The notes under the pieces were generated by a model that was not told where the DNA came from, made no database searches, and worked only from the letters and a program-made list of their open reading frames with translations. DNA of 64,000 bases from Castanea sativa (taxonomy: Eukaryota; Streptophyta; Magnoliopsida; Fagales; Fagaceae). Both the position numbers and the translations under genes were made by a program. Positions 46,610 through 57,620 of this stretch are shown here, one piece after another. The stretch spans positions 20,138,390 to 20,202,389 of the forward strand of contig NC_134016.1 in the NCBI RefSeq assembly GCF_040712315.1, written 5' to 3'. The stretch's first letter is position 1, and every line of letters starts with the position of its first letter.

Positions 46610-48736
46610 CTAATAGTCGAAATGTTTGATTTTTTGTTGACCACTTCTCATTACGCCACATGGCTACATAAATTACTGCCACGTAAATTTTTAAAAACAC
46701 TAGACAATAGTGCCTGTTCATTTTGTTGATTAAACAAACAATTTCAGTATATTTTTTTCAAACCCACTTTAAAACAGACACATGTAACTTTTCACCCCAA
46801 AAGACACAACCTAAACTAACAACGCTTCAATCAAAGTTAAATAACTTCCCATAGAAGCATTCATACCAATTCACTGCTACAAACACCCTTATAATCTCTA
46901 ACTGTCTCTTAAAGCCCATATTTCTTCTTCTTTGGTGCACAATCTCAAATAAACACTTCAAAACCACAGAAATACCCACTCAGATCCAAGAGACCACCTC
47001 TCATGGCATTTACAAGGTCTAGGTAGGCGTTTACAATGTCTACGTAGAGGTCGTGTTATCCCTTTTTTGCAAGCCAACAAATGGGACATTGGGACAAATC
47101 AAGTTTCAGGGACTAAGATGGTTCCGTTGGAGAGAGGCTATGATTATTTCTTCTTAAAGGGTTTTTGCTAAAATCATCTGACTTTTGGTGAGACGATATG
47201 GTATGTTGGGTTCGGTTTTTGATTTTGCTATTTCTCTTGCTCTTGCTCTTGCTCTGTGTTGCTTTTATGTTTATTTCAATTAAATCTTCTAATTAGATGA
47301 TAAAGCATTGGAAGTGATGCATGTCTGATGTTGCTCATGCAAAGTATTTTATTTATGATTGGTTACCAGGATAAATGAGTGGCAGAGATTAGACATTTTG
47401 ATCTCCATAATATGTTCTTTTAGGGGGTCTGCGATCTCTTCTTAGTTCTTAAGATGTCACTTGCCCGACTACCTTTGATCATGTCAACCAGTGGTTAGAT
47501 GAACTCCAGTATACATATATTTATATATTTTATTTATATTTATATTTTTTATTGAAAGGTGAATCTTGGGTTTGTGTTTTCCTATCAAAGTGAGATAGAT
47601 CTCTACTTCTTTAGTATTTTTCCACTCTTTTGAAAATGGGCTCTTCCTCCTCATATAAATGGATAGTGAGTAGGCAATTTTTACATTTGAGTATAATACG
47701 ATTGGACACTTACACTATTGCACATTCTAAGTCTAATAGAAATTCTTACTCTCCCATCCCATATACCAAGTTTACTACTTATTTATTTCGTTATTAAACT
47801 GTTTGTCTTTCTTACAAATAAACAATATTGGATATGATATTGATAGTTTGCTATTTCAATAAAGCATTGATTCATAGCTTTCATATACATATGAATGCAT
47901 GCTAATTATTGGATTAAATCTTAAATAATTGTTGATGCATTTGTGTCACTTGGATTGAAGGTTCAGAAAAGTACATTTTTGAGGTATAACTTCTTTGGGT
48001 GTATATTTTAAATTTTTGAGAAGATAATTATATTGACAGATTAATAAGAATATATTAGTAAGTGTATTTTTCCATAGAGGATGTATTATGTATATTGGAA
48101 GCTTCAAGGAGGCTGAAAATAATTATAAATGAATCATTACAATTCCATTAGTCAATTTGTGTTTACAAATCAATACATTTTTCAGGTGTTTGAGAAAATT
48201 ATGATCTATGTTCAATTGAGATGAAGATTACGAATAAATTGAGCATCCCATTTTAGAAATTGGGCCAACATGTATTTGCTTCTGATAATAATCTCTCCTT
48301 CTTTGCAGGTTTTTGTTTGTTTGTTGAGAAACCTCCCCCTTTGTAGTTGGTTGACCAATCATTAATTTTATTGATGATGGATTTAGAATGTTAGGTTAGT
48401 TGGGTGATAACACGATTTTAGGTTGCAACAGTATCTAACAATGATTTATTATATATATTTTGAATTTGAGGTATTGCAACTGCTACAAATGTTTAGTCAC
48501 ATAAAAAGATTAATAGAGAAAGACAAGGATATGTAGTATGTTATTCAACTGAAGATATGGCTGATAGAGTGAATCAAGCCAAGTTATTCTTTTTGGCAAA
48601 TTGTCACTTAAGCCAAAAGCAGTTTCTAAATTGAGTTCTATTTGCAATATTGTACGTTATGTCTATACTAATGTTTCTCCTGTAATTTTCAATTCCAATT
48701 TATTAAAAATTAATTTGCTAATTGATAGGCCAAGAA
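46275..48736. other. AT-rich sequence with a Helitron-like stretch, no gene
   Basis: 46605-46750 resembles 22475-22580 and 22720-22850 (the left part of the Helitron-like element) but no matching 3' end follows in the same direction. The rest looks like decayed intronic or spacer DNA. Confidence 0.5.
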
Positions 48737-49700
48737 TGTATTGACCTCTTTGGTAAATTAATCAATTAATTACCCAAGTTAATTAATTAGATTCAATTAC
48801 ATGCAATAAGCGTGGTAGCACAAACAAATCATCAACTAAATTAAATGCAGCGGAAAATAAATTTGACACGGGTGATTTGTTTACGAATGGGGAAAACCAC
48901 AGAGGCGAAACCCCACCAAGTGAATTTAAGGTCACCACTCCTAAGAATCCACTATTATCAAAACAAGCAGTTACAAGTAAAGAAATCCTAGTACCTTATA
49001 CCAACCAATAGTTGAACCCTTACCTCAATACCTAATTGGACTTGTAATGTAGTGACAATCTCTCCTTTCAATGCAAGTGACTTACCAATCAATGCACGGA
49101 TCCAAGTATTTGACTAACACACCAACTTGAGGAAGATGTTGGTTGCAAAATTCTTAGTTCATCCAAAGATGAAAATCAAGAAGCTCCTTGGTTACAAAAC
49201 CCTTGGCGCAAAGACGCAGTAGCTTCTAAAAATAAAAGATGAACTTGGTCAAATTGTCTTCGGTCACAATATGCATGAATAATCAGTTTGCATCAAGTTG
49301 CATCACTTGAGACGGCCCTTAAAATAATCTTTATATATGTCTAGGGTTGTGAGAAAAGAAACCCTACACAAATACACTTGGATATGCGTGAAATCAGATC
49401 TTGAAATCTGAATTTCATAGTTCTCGATGGATATTATTTCTATCGAGCATCTATCGAGCATCAACATTAAACCTCGATAGATATAAATCTGTCGAGATAT
49501 CTGTCAAGCTTTAGTGAACAACAATTCTGCAGTTGTTTTTTGAACAGATTTGCATGGTTTCAACACTAAACTTGAACTCTTGTTCCTTTAATACTAAACT
49601 AATCCTAGATCTACGAAATTACAAGTAAAGTGTGTTTTGTCAAAGGATTAGCCAATTTACAAAACATATGTCTCTAAGAATATCCACGTATGTCCTAACA
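48737..49700 (-). mobile_element. Solo copia-type LTR (964 bp), family S2
   Basis: + strand TGTATTGACCTC to CGTATGTCCTAACA; read on the minus strand it starts TGTTAGGACATACG, a common plant copia LTR start. It includes leader-like sequence with GTTTACGAATGGGGAAAACC. The flanking five bases do not match, so it may be a recombination product or the borders are off by a few bases. Confidence 0.6.
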
Positions 49701-50489
49701 CTAACATCTCTTATACAAGTTCTCTTAAATGCTGAGCCACCATGTTCAGTCTTGATTTCCTCTTATGTGACTCCTATGAATTTGTTGTGCTAGAGAGAAA
49801 TCATGATCCAGTCTCAATACTTTGTGATCGTGGTTCAGTGTATCAAAAGTTTTTTTTTTTTTTTGTATTTATCATTAATATTTTTTGCAGCGCATTTGCA
49901 TCAAGTAGAATTCATGTTTGTGATTTCAGCCAATCTGATGTAGATATGGGAATAAGGAAAAAGTATACCACTAATGCTTGGGAAGCCTAAGTATACCACT
50001 GATAATTGTTAATTATCATTGTTGCATATGTTATGTGCTAAGCTGCAATATTAGATCCATATAGACCATATGAGTTTCTAAGTTTCATTTTTTTCTTTAG
50101 TTCAGACTTGAGATAATGAGTTCATTTCCAAAGTAGTATTGATAATTATAAATTGAAAATTTTCATAATTGTTCTTCTTTTCCTTCTTTTTATTATTATT
50201 TGTTTTTTACTATAAACAAAATGTAGGTATATTCCTAGTTATTGAATAATTAATGTTTTGTTGCAGGTTATTGAATTATTTTTGCCTCATATTATCAATG
50301 TAAGCTGTTTTCAAAGTTTTAACAAACAACAATCTTCTCAAGATTTGCGTCCCTTAGTGACGATGGAGCAAGTTGCTAATTGTGATTTAATTTTCATCCC
50401 TTAGGATTTCCTATAGATAACCATTTGAAAGGCTATTTTTCTACATTGCCATTCTAATCTATATTTTAAAATTTTACTTTTTATAGTTA
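49701..50489. other. Spacer with one unassigned frame
   Basis: An 82-residue + frame at 49742-49990 (MFSLDFLLCDSYEFVVLERN...) has a T-run in the middle. I do not recognise it and do not call it a gene. Confidence 0.4.
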
Positions 50490-50815
50490 CATATAGTCAA
50501 TCAAGAGGACCTATATCTTCAATCTCTTTTTACCATTCTATGGTCCTTATGGAACCATAGAAATCAAGTGGTTCATGATGGGAAGACCCCAAATCTGATA
50601 AATGTTGTTCTCACTCACTGCCAAATCTCTTGTATGCAGGTACCAGGAGGCCTTTAGAAATGGACAATCCTAATATCAAGATGACAGCATACCAACTCAT
50701 AAAGATGTCTCCAATAGGGATTGGCAACTCATTATCAAAGTAGTTTGTTGAAGGAAATGGAAATTGAAACAGAGTGGTAATGCATATGAAGCAAAGGACT
50801 TGAAGGTAGATCTAA
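50490..50815 (+). pseudogene. LINE fragment (region after reverse transcriptase)
   Basis: Readable pieces LFTILWSLWNHRNQVVHDGK and, after stops, NRDWQLIIKVV and SGNAYEAKDLK resemble the linker between the zinc-binding reverse-transcriptase domain and RNase H of plant LINEs. It ends directly at the Helitron-like terminus at 50818. Confidence 0.6.
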
Positions 50816-50817
50816 TA

Positions 50818-50845
50818 CTAGTTGCTAACCCGTGCGATGCACGAG
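50818..50845 (-). mobile_element. Helitron-like 3' terminus, minus orientation
   Basis: CTAG at 50818-50821, spacer TTGCTAA, then hairpin arms around CGTGC-GAT-GCACG. Nearly identical to the termini at 25339-25418. The body should extend to the right, but its 5' end was not found before 51284. Confidence 0.55.
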
Positions 50846-51284
50846 ATAGTTAAATACAAAAATATTTATTTTGCTACTATAACTTGGCTTTAAAAAAAAA
50901 TGTTATGGTGATGTCTTCATACAATGCTCAATTGCAATAAAATCTACTATTCACCACCAATATAATCTATGTTATCTTGCACATTTGTTTGCATAACAAA
51001 CGGGTCATTTTCACTTTTATAATAAAACAATCTATGGTAGAGGAAAGAGATAAAACTGTTCGATTGAAGGATGCATGATGAATGCAACTTTCCCAACTTT
51101 TTTAGTGTAGAATGATGTTCTCTTTCTTTTTCTTTTGCACTGCACTACATTTGGGTAGTGTTCAACCCAAAGGATTGTGCAGAACTTCTCCTAATCATAG
51201 ATGTTTTGGTTGTAAACCTATGCACATATCATAAAGAGTAAATTCTACTTTGGATAAATATATTATACAATTATTCAAATGGTT

Positions 51285-52369
51285 TGAAAGCTTGGATTTG
51301 TGTTAAAAACACAAGAGCTGTTTAGACAAAAAAAAAAATTATAGCTTGGTTGATTTTACTTTAACTTATTTAAGTGCAGAAACAAGAGTAAATGAAGCGC
51401 AATCAACCGATATAACTCTAGTGTATAAACATGAACATCAAACAATAAAAGCAAAGCATAAGAGTAAGGGAAGTGAGATGCAAACACAAGATAACACGGC
51501 GATATGTTATCGAAGAGGAAACCAAAGAACTCGGCGAAAAACCTCTCCGCCTCCCTCCCTCCAAGTGGTAAATCGATCCACTAGAAAATAAGTTGGGATA
51601 CACTAATAGCAAGGGACCCTCTAAGCCTAATCTACCTAATGTACCTAAGCCCTCCAAGCTTCTACTCCAACAAGGCTTCTTGGAACCGTGTCTTGTCTAG
51701 CTTTCCGGATCACGCAATGCACCCGATTGCATCCGCCAAGCCTCACCGGCTTCTTTTGGCAAATCTCCAAAACCTCCTAAGCTCCAAAACACTCTCTACA
51801 CTCTAAAAATGTGTGGGTTGTGTTTGGGTACAAATCTCCTCTCACGGTATGACAATGAGAAAGGGAATGAGAAGAGGCTACAATGAGTTTTCACTAAGGA
51901 TGGGTAGCTCTCTCTCTAAAAGATGGGTGTGTGTGTTGTAGAAAACCTATCTAGGGTTTTTCTCTTTGAATAACCTCTCATACTTTTGTGGGTAATGAGG
52001 GTATATATAGTGTGGGTGAAGGGTAAGAAAGTCAAACTTAAAAATCCTCCAGGCAGAGAGTTTCACGGGTATCTCGCAGGAAGGCCTTACCTGCGAGACA
52101 CTCGCAAAACTGACAACTTGGCATGACTCTTCAGCTTCCAGCATGTGCTTCTCACATGCCTTTTTGCGGGAACCCTTCTCGCGAACTTCTTGCGAGCTAG
52201 CCTTGAAATGTACTGATCTTCAATTAAGCTTGAGTCTTCACCAACTTACTACTAAACCCAATACAATAAAATCCCACAAAAATACAAGGAAACAAATTTA
52301 TGCAATTACAACACTTTTTGTCATGGAATAAAGCCAACATAAAACATAGTTGTAAATCACAACTTCACT
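51285..52369 (-). mobile_element. Solo LTR related to CopE (about 1.09 kb)
   Basis: Starts TGAAAGCTTGGATTTG, parallel to the CopE LTR start, and shares its interior (AACACGGCGATATGTTATCG, then AACCTCTCCGCC, then GGAATAAAGCCAACA). Flanked by TGGTT at 51280-51284 and 52370-52374. Two bases (CT) stand between the CA-type end and the right duplication, as at the right border of CopE. Confidence 0.7.
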
Positions 52370-52374
52370 TGGTT

Positions 52375-52822
52375 AAATTAAAAAGGAAATAAAGAAGAAA
52401 AGTTGCACCAGCCACAAACTCAATTAGATTTCTTTTGAATAATATGGTGTTATAAAGTGTTATAAAAAATGAAAAAAAAAAAAAACAAACTGAGAAAGGG
52501 GAAGGAAACTTACACTTGAAAATAGAAAATTGAAAATCTACAAATTCAGTGCTTGATAATAGATCTACAAATTGCATTCTCATATCCTCCGTCTTCTGCA
52601 AGTTAATTAAATATAATTAAAAAAATTTCCTAATAGAATTCTTTTTCCTTTCCATTACACTTTTCATATTTTCATTCTAATAAAGTTTAAGAAGTGCTCT
52701 GTGGTCACTACATAAAGAATGTGTGCACAAGTTTAAAATCAGTAATAGAATTAACGTTAATCATTAAAAAAACCTTGCAAATTCGATAAAAAGGATCAGT
52801 ATGGATGAGCTTAATAATCAAC
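52375..52822. other. AT-rich spacer
   Basis: Nothing recognised. Confidence 0.5.
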
Positions 52823-53273
52823 TGATAGAAAAATGACATGTTTGTATCGCATACAAAACATACGCAGCGGAAAATAAACAGATCTACTTCGATCGTAATT
52901 GATAACATGCATTATGGAAATTTTAGAATATAGAACACTTTTAATCTTCACTCCAATTCCAATAACGCCCAAGATGTGTGGTCTTTCAATCAGTATTTGT
53001 TCAAGGGAAAATGAGAGTGTCCAACACTCACATACACCCCATTTTACAATGATGTCTCTCTTTTTCATATATATATATATAATTATGTATGTTTTTCTCC
53101 TTATAACTGATTATCTAATTGAGCTAGCCTTTTGGGCCTTTCCAATTGGGCTTTAGTGTGTGGCTTGGAGTGGGACGAAAAGGGACCGATAAGGCAATAA
53201 CTCCAATGAGCCTTGGGCTTTTCTGTCAACTCTTGACAAGTCCAAAGTTAAGACCATTAACTATATTTAATAC

Positions 53274-53933
53274 TGATGATGCAAAGAAAATCAGTAGGCT
53301 GGATGCTTCGGACTTGAAAGGACCACTTGCTCTCTCAACGGCCTGAAAAAAGAAAGAAAAGCGATCAAAAGTGACCGGGGCTGCCGGCCAAGAACCCTCC
53401 GATGGCAAAGTTAGTTTTCTCTCTATATTTTTGGAGTTCTAACTTTTTGGGAGCAATAAAAAATGTACATTTGCTTTGTCTGAATAAGCATTTATATAGT
53501 GTTCTAATAGACGGTTATCGCAATTATAACCTCCCCTGGATTCAAGGAGGCGTAAGTATTTAAAAATAACTTTCATAACCGTTTAGGAGTTATGTACTGC
53601 AACAGATACCTAGAAGTTACGCGTAAAATAAGGAATTGCCACATTATACTCGGAGATTTTCCTAAGTATGATACCCTCGTCCTAGTATCCCCTTGTCGAG
53701 TGTGCTTAGCTCATGAATAGGGGTCGTTCCGTCTACGGACGAATTTATTAAGGACGAGATCGCCAACACCCTGGATGAGCGTCTCGTTCCCTGGTCACGA
53801 GGGCCTCGTCCTAGTCTCTTCCTCTTTGGACAAGATGGTTATAGGTATGGTTCTCAGGGGTACTTGCAATACTGTTGGGTCACCGACGACCTCTATGGAC
53901 GGCTTCAAGATGGGAAAAACCAGTACCCTATCA
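53274..53933 (-). repeat. 3' LTR of Tat-D
   Basis: 660 bp, TGATGATGCAAAG to ACCCTATCA on the + strand. Many TCGTC/GACGA pentamers. Confidence 0.95.
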
Positions 53934-54158
53934 GTTGCCCCTTCGTCCAAGGGTCGTCCAAGGCTTTTGGTTTTTAGACACGTCTCATTACGCCACGCCA
54001 CGTGTCTCGATCTATATGGTGGGGTTCCAGTGACTCCAGATCGCGCCACGAGTCATCACTATATGGGTTAACCATTGTGTCGTTTTGAGTTTTCAAGGAA
54101 GTTGCCACGTGGTTCTTCCTGATTGAGTGCTTCGTTCCAGGTTTCATTTTTCAACGCC

Positions 54159-54166
54159 TATAAATA
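54159..54166 (+). promoter_or_regulatory. TATA box of the antisense gene
   Basis: TATAAATA, about 160 bp before the ATG at 54328, followed by CT-rich leader (CCTCCCATACCCTCTCC). Lies inside Tat-D but reads against it. Confidence 0.65.
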
Positions 54167-54327
54167 GTGGATTTCCTCCCATACCCTCTCCATTTTTCCA
54201 AATTTTCTTGTTTGACATTTCTCGTCCATTGACTCGTCTAGAAGTATTCCAGCGTCCCTAGTTTTCCTTCGTCTAGAGCCAGGTATTTTCTCTACGCTCG
54301 TCTTTAGGTTTCCCTTGAATTTCCACA

Positions 54328-56549
54328 ATGTCAAAAGTTTTTTTTTCGACTAGTAATAGTTTTGATAGGGATATAGACGAATACCACAATTCAACTAGTT
54401 ACAGTGGTTCTAGCAGTGGTAGTAGTAGTAGTGGGGGTAATACCTCAGACGAGTATGTTTCTGGGGTTCTTGGGCTTCCCCTAGAAGTCTTCCAAGAGGA
54501 ATTTAGGACGAGAGTGGCGTCTGGATCTAGGACTGGTCCCTTTGGTGCACCCTCGTCCCCTCAAAAGTACGAGGTTGAGACCATATACAGCTACGCTGTA
54601 GGGGTTCCTGCTAAGACAGACGAGAGGAAATTAGCTTCTCTTAGGAGTTGGTATCAAATTCCAGATGAGCTAAACCCTAGGTTGGCCATCCGTGACGAGT
54701 GGTGTTGCCAACCTCATTTTGGCATTGGAGTTTATGAAACCTATCTCCTAGGAGGTCTTAGGTTGCCTCTCAATGCCTTCGCTATGGAGTTGCTCACTAG
54801 ATTGGGTTTAGCGCTGTGTCAACTTAATCCCAATGCATGGAGACTAATCGTTTCTATGCAAATTTTGCGGAGAGAGGTTTTTGAAAGGGATTGTCCTCTT
54901 ACTGTGGACGAATTCCTTTTCTGCTACAAAACCTCTGAAATTGGCCAATCCTAGGACTTTTATCAGTTTACAGCCAGGGGAAGAGATTGTAGGATTATAA
55001 AGTCGTTGGTTACATCGGATAGGAGTTGGAAGATGGAGTTTTTCTTCGCCTCAAGTTTTTGGGCAGGGCGCCCTGTTGAGGTGGGCAAGGATCCATTTGC
55101 CTCTTATACAGGAGAGTTAGGGAACCTTCGTCCTGAAGGTATGCTTATCACCATTGTAACATTACCCTTATCACATGTCTTTTTACACTAACTAAGCTTC
55201 TTGTCCTTACTGCAGGTGTTAGAAGGCTGTCTTTGAACAAGTTTTATTTGGGACGTGTTCAAAAGGCTCGTCTCCACCCAGAGAGGGACTTCCATTCTTT
55301 GGTCACCCTTCAACATCTTGCGACTTGAGGACTTGGCCCATAACCTTCTCCAGAAGCCTTAGCTCACGAAATCACAATCCGTCGCCGTAAGTTCTTACCT
55401 TGGGATTTTCTTTTTTTGTTTTTCCATCAACTTAATCATGTCGTCATAGGCACATTTTTTGATTTATTCATCTATGTTTTTGTAGGGATGGCTACCATGA
55501 AGGAGAACAAAGGCAAGGGAGTCGCGGACGAGCCTACTAGGCAAGACACCGAAACTAGAGCTCGTCCTGCTGCTGGTGACAAGAGAAGCCTATCGAAGGC
55601 TATTAATCTTGAAAATCTCCCCAGCTGGAGAGCGAAGCATAGGAGGTCGTCCAAGCTTGGGGTCGTCTCTCTTGTTGTCCTTGTTCCTCCTCCATCTCAA
55701 TCGCCTTCCATCCAGATTCTTGATGTGGAGTCATCTGAGCCTACTTACCCTCCTCCGTCTAAAACTAGTGTTCCTACCTCGTCCCAGCCTCCTGTTGAAG
55801 TTGCGTCAAACCTCCTTGAGAGTGAGGACTTGGCCTGGGAGAGGTTTGAAAAGGCAGTTTCTGGCGAGGACGTGGCTGCATGCTATAACATGTCCTTGAA
55901 AGATTTTGAACACTCAGGTGTCCACGATCTTTTCAAGGTAATTAATATAAATTTCTTCTCGTTTTTTTTTTTTTTTTTATTTAATATTTTCCTCGTCATT
56001 AAGCTTATTTGCTTTGCTTAATATGAAAATTCGTAATTGCTTGTGCAGGCCATGTCAAAGTTCATAGCTGCGTCTAGGCAGGCTACTGAGCTGGATAAGA
56101 CGAGGCTTTTATTGGAGAGGAGGATACAGGAAGTCAGGGACGACTGCAAAGGTTGGGCTGAAACAGCGGCTAAGGCTAAGGACGAGGCCAGGGGTTTGCT
56201 GAACCTCGTCGAGGAGCTAAGAGCTGACATAGTGGAGAAAGACACTCGTCTTGAACACTTTCAGAGGAAGGCTGACGAGTTAAGCAACTCCCTTGAGAAG
56301 GCTAAAGATGATGCTGTGGAGGAATTCAAGGCCTCGAAGCAATTAACTGACCTTCTGGATGCCAACTACGCGGCTGGATTTGAAGATTTTCGCATGGAGG
56401 CGAAGGAGAAATTTCCAGAGGTTGATTCCAGCCCTATCGTCCTTCAATTAGGGGGTGCTGCTAGTTCTTTTCTTCAGACTAGCTCTGAAGATGTCAATAT
56501 TGAAGACGATGCCTCGACCAAGCCTGCCCAGGACAACCCCGATGCCTGA
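54328..56549 (+). pseudogene. Antisense spliced gene of Tat-D (gypsy-type transposon domain plus coiled coil)
   Basis: Four exons fit GT-AG rules and keep one frame: 54328-55138, 55216-55386, 55486-55937 and 56049-56549, joined to 644 codons plus stop. Exon 1 encodes a Ser-rich N-terminus, then a domain with YLLGGLRLPLNAFAMELLTR, LNPNAWR and TVDEFLFCYK, which I recognise as the putative gypsy-type transposon domain (PF04195-like). Exon 3 is basic then Pro/Ser-rich. Exon 4 is a long coiled coil from AMSKFIAASRQATELDKTRL to about residue 600, ending in an acidic tail. Three in-frame stops (54952 TAG; 55327-55329 TGA and 55339-55341 TAA in exon 2) break this copy. Extra antisense ORFs are known from the Tat lineage; their function is unknown. 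Confidence 0.75.
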
Positions 56550-57620
56550 TGCCCTTGCTATCCGAAGATTTTATTATTATTTCCTTTCAAAGTTTTTTCT
56601 TCTCTTCTTCTCTTTTTTTTTTATTTTTTATTATTTAAAATGTATTCAAGTACAATTACCTCGTCTAGAGTGTTCTGAACGAGTTTATTAACAATTGTCT
56701 TTTAACGCTTATTTTATAAGGGTTTTTGGACGGTGGTCATCTACCCTTTGATTTTTAATGAATGTTTATTTTCATTTGTTGCTGTCATTTCATGGACGAG
56801 TTTATGCATTACTTTTATCATTTATGCTTTTGTTCCAAGTGTTAAGTGATCGTCTATGTGATTTCCTCGTAAACGACCCACTTAGGACAATAATGATGAC
56901 TGCATTGCTTTTGCTTGTACTTTAGGCAATTATTTCTTGTCTTTCCACAAGGATTTTATGTTTTACTCGTCTCAATATATTGAGGCGTCTTGACTAGCTT
57001 CTCGTCTCTGTTATGCCATAGCGCCTACCTTTTTTTTTTTTTCTCTTTAGACGAGTAGGACTCGGCTTTCTCTCTTTGCTTTATCCTTATTTAAGGAAAA
57101 GCTTGGACGAGTATGTCTTGGCTTATTTCTCTTTGCTTTATCCTTATTTAAAGGAAAGCCTTGGATGAGTATGCCTTGGTTTATTTCTCTTTACTTTATC
57201 CTTATTTAAAGGAAAGCCTTGGACAAGTTTTGTTGCATCCGAAGATTTCCATTCGTCTTAAGCTTTTGCCTTTTCTGTGGGCATTATTATGAAAACTAGA
57301 TCTATGCATCAAATACATAAGAAATCCAAACCATATTATTACATGAACATTGTTCACAAACGTGGCACATGCTTATAAGCTAGTGCCTTATTAAAATATC
57401 TAAGAAAAATACATAACCTTGCTTTTCATAAGTTGGTCTGTAAGCGGAGCAAAAGTTTAAGAACTAGTGCACTTTATATTCATAACACACCATAATAGTA
57501 GTAAGAACGCAACAGTAAGTATGAGTGAACATAGGTTATAGCTGCAACTTTGCTAGTGATTTCCCTCGTTCCTGCTCATTATTGATAGTACCTCCTTAGG
57601 TGTTTCACATTCCAGGGATA
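56550..57620. other. Spacer between the antisense gene and integrase
   Basis: Untranslated sequence shared by two converging units (antisense gene and pol). Contains the tandem repeat at 57071-57235 and many GACGAG motifs. Confidence 0.6.
57071..57235 (+). repeat. About 58-bp tandem repeat, three copies
   Basis: Each unit carries TCTCTTTGCTTTATCC, then TTATTTAAAGGAAAGC, then CTTGGACGAGTATG; starts at about 57071, 57128 and 57186. Confidence 0.85.
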
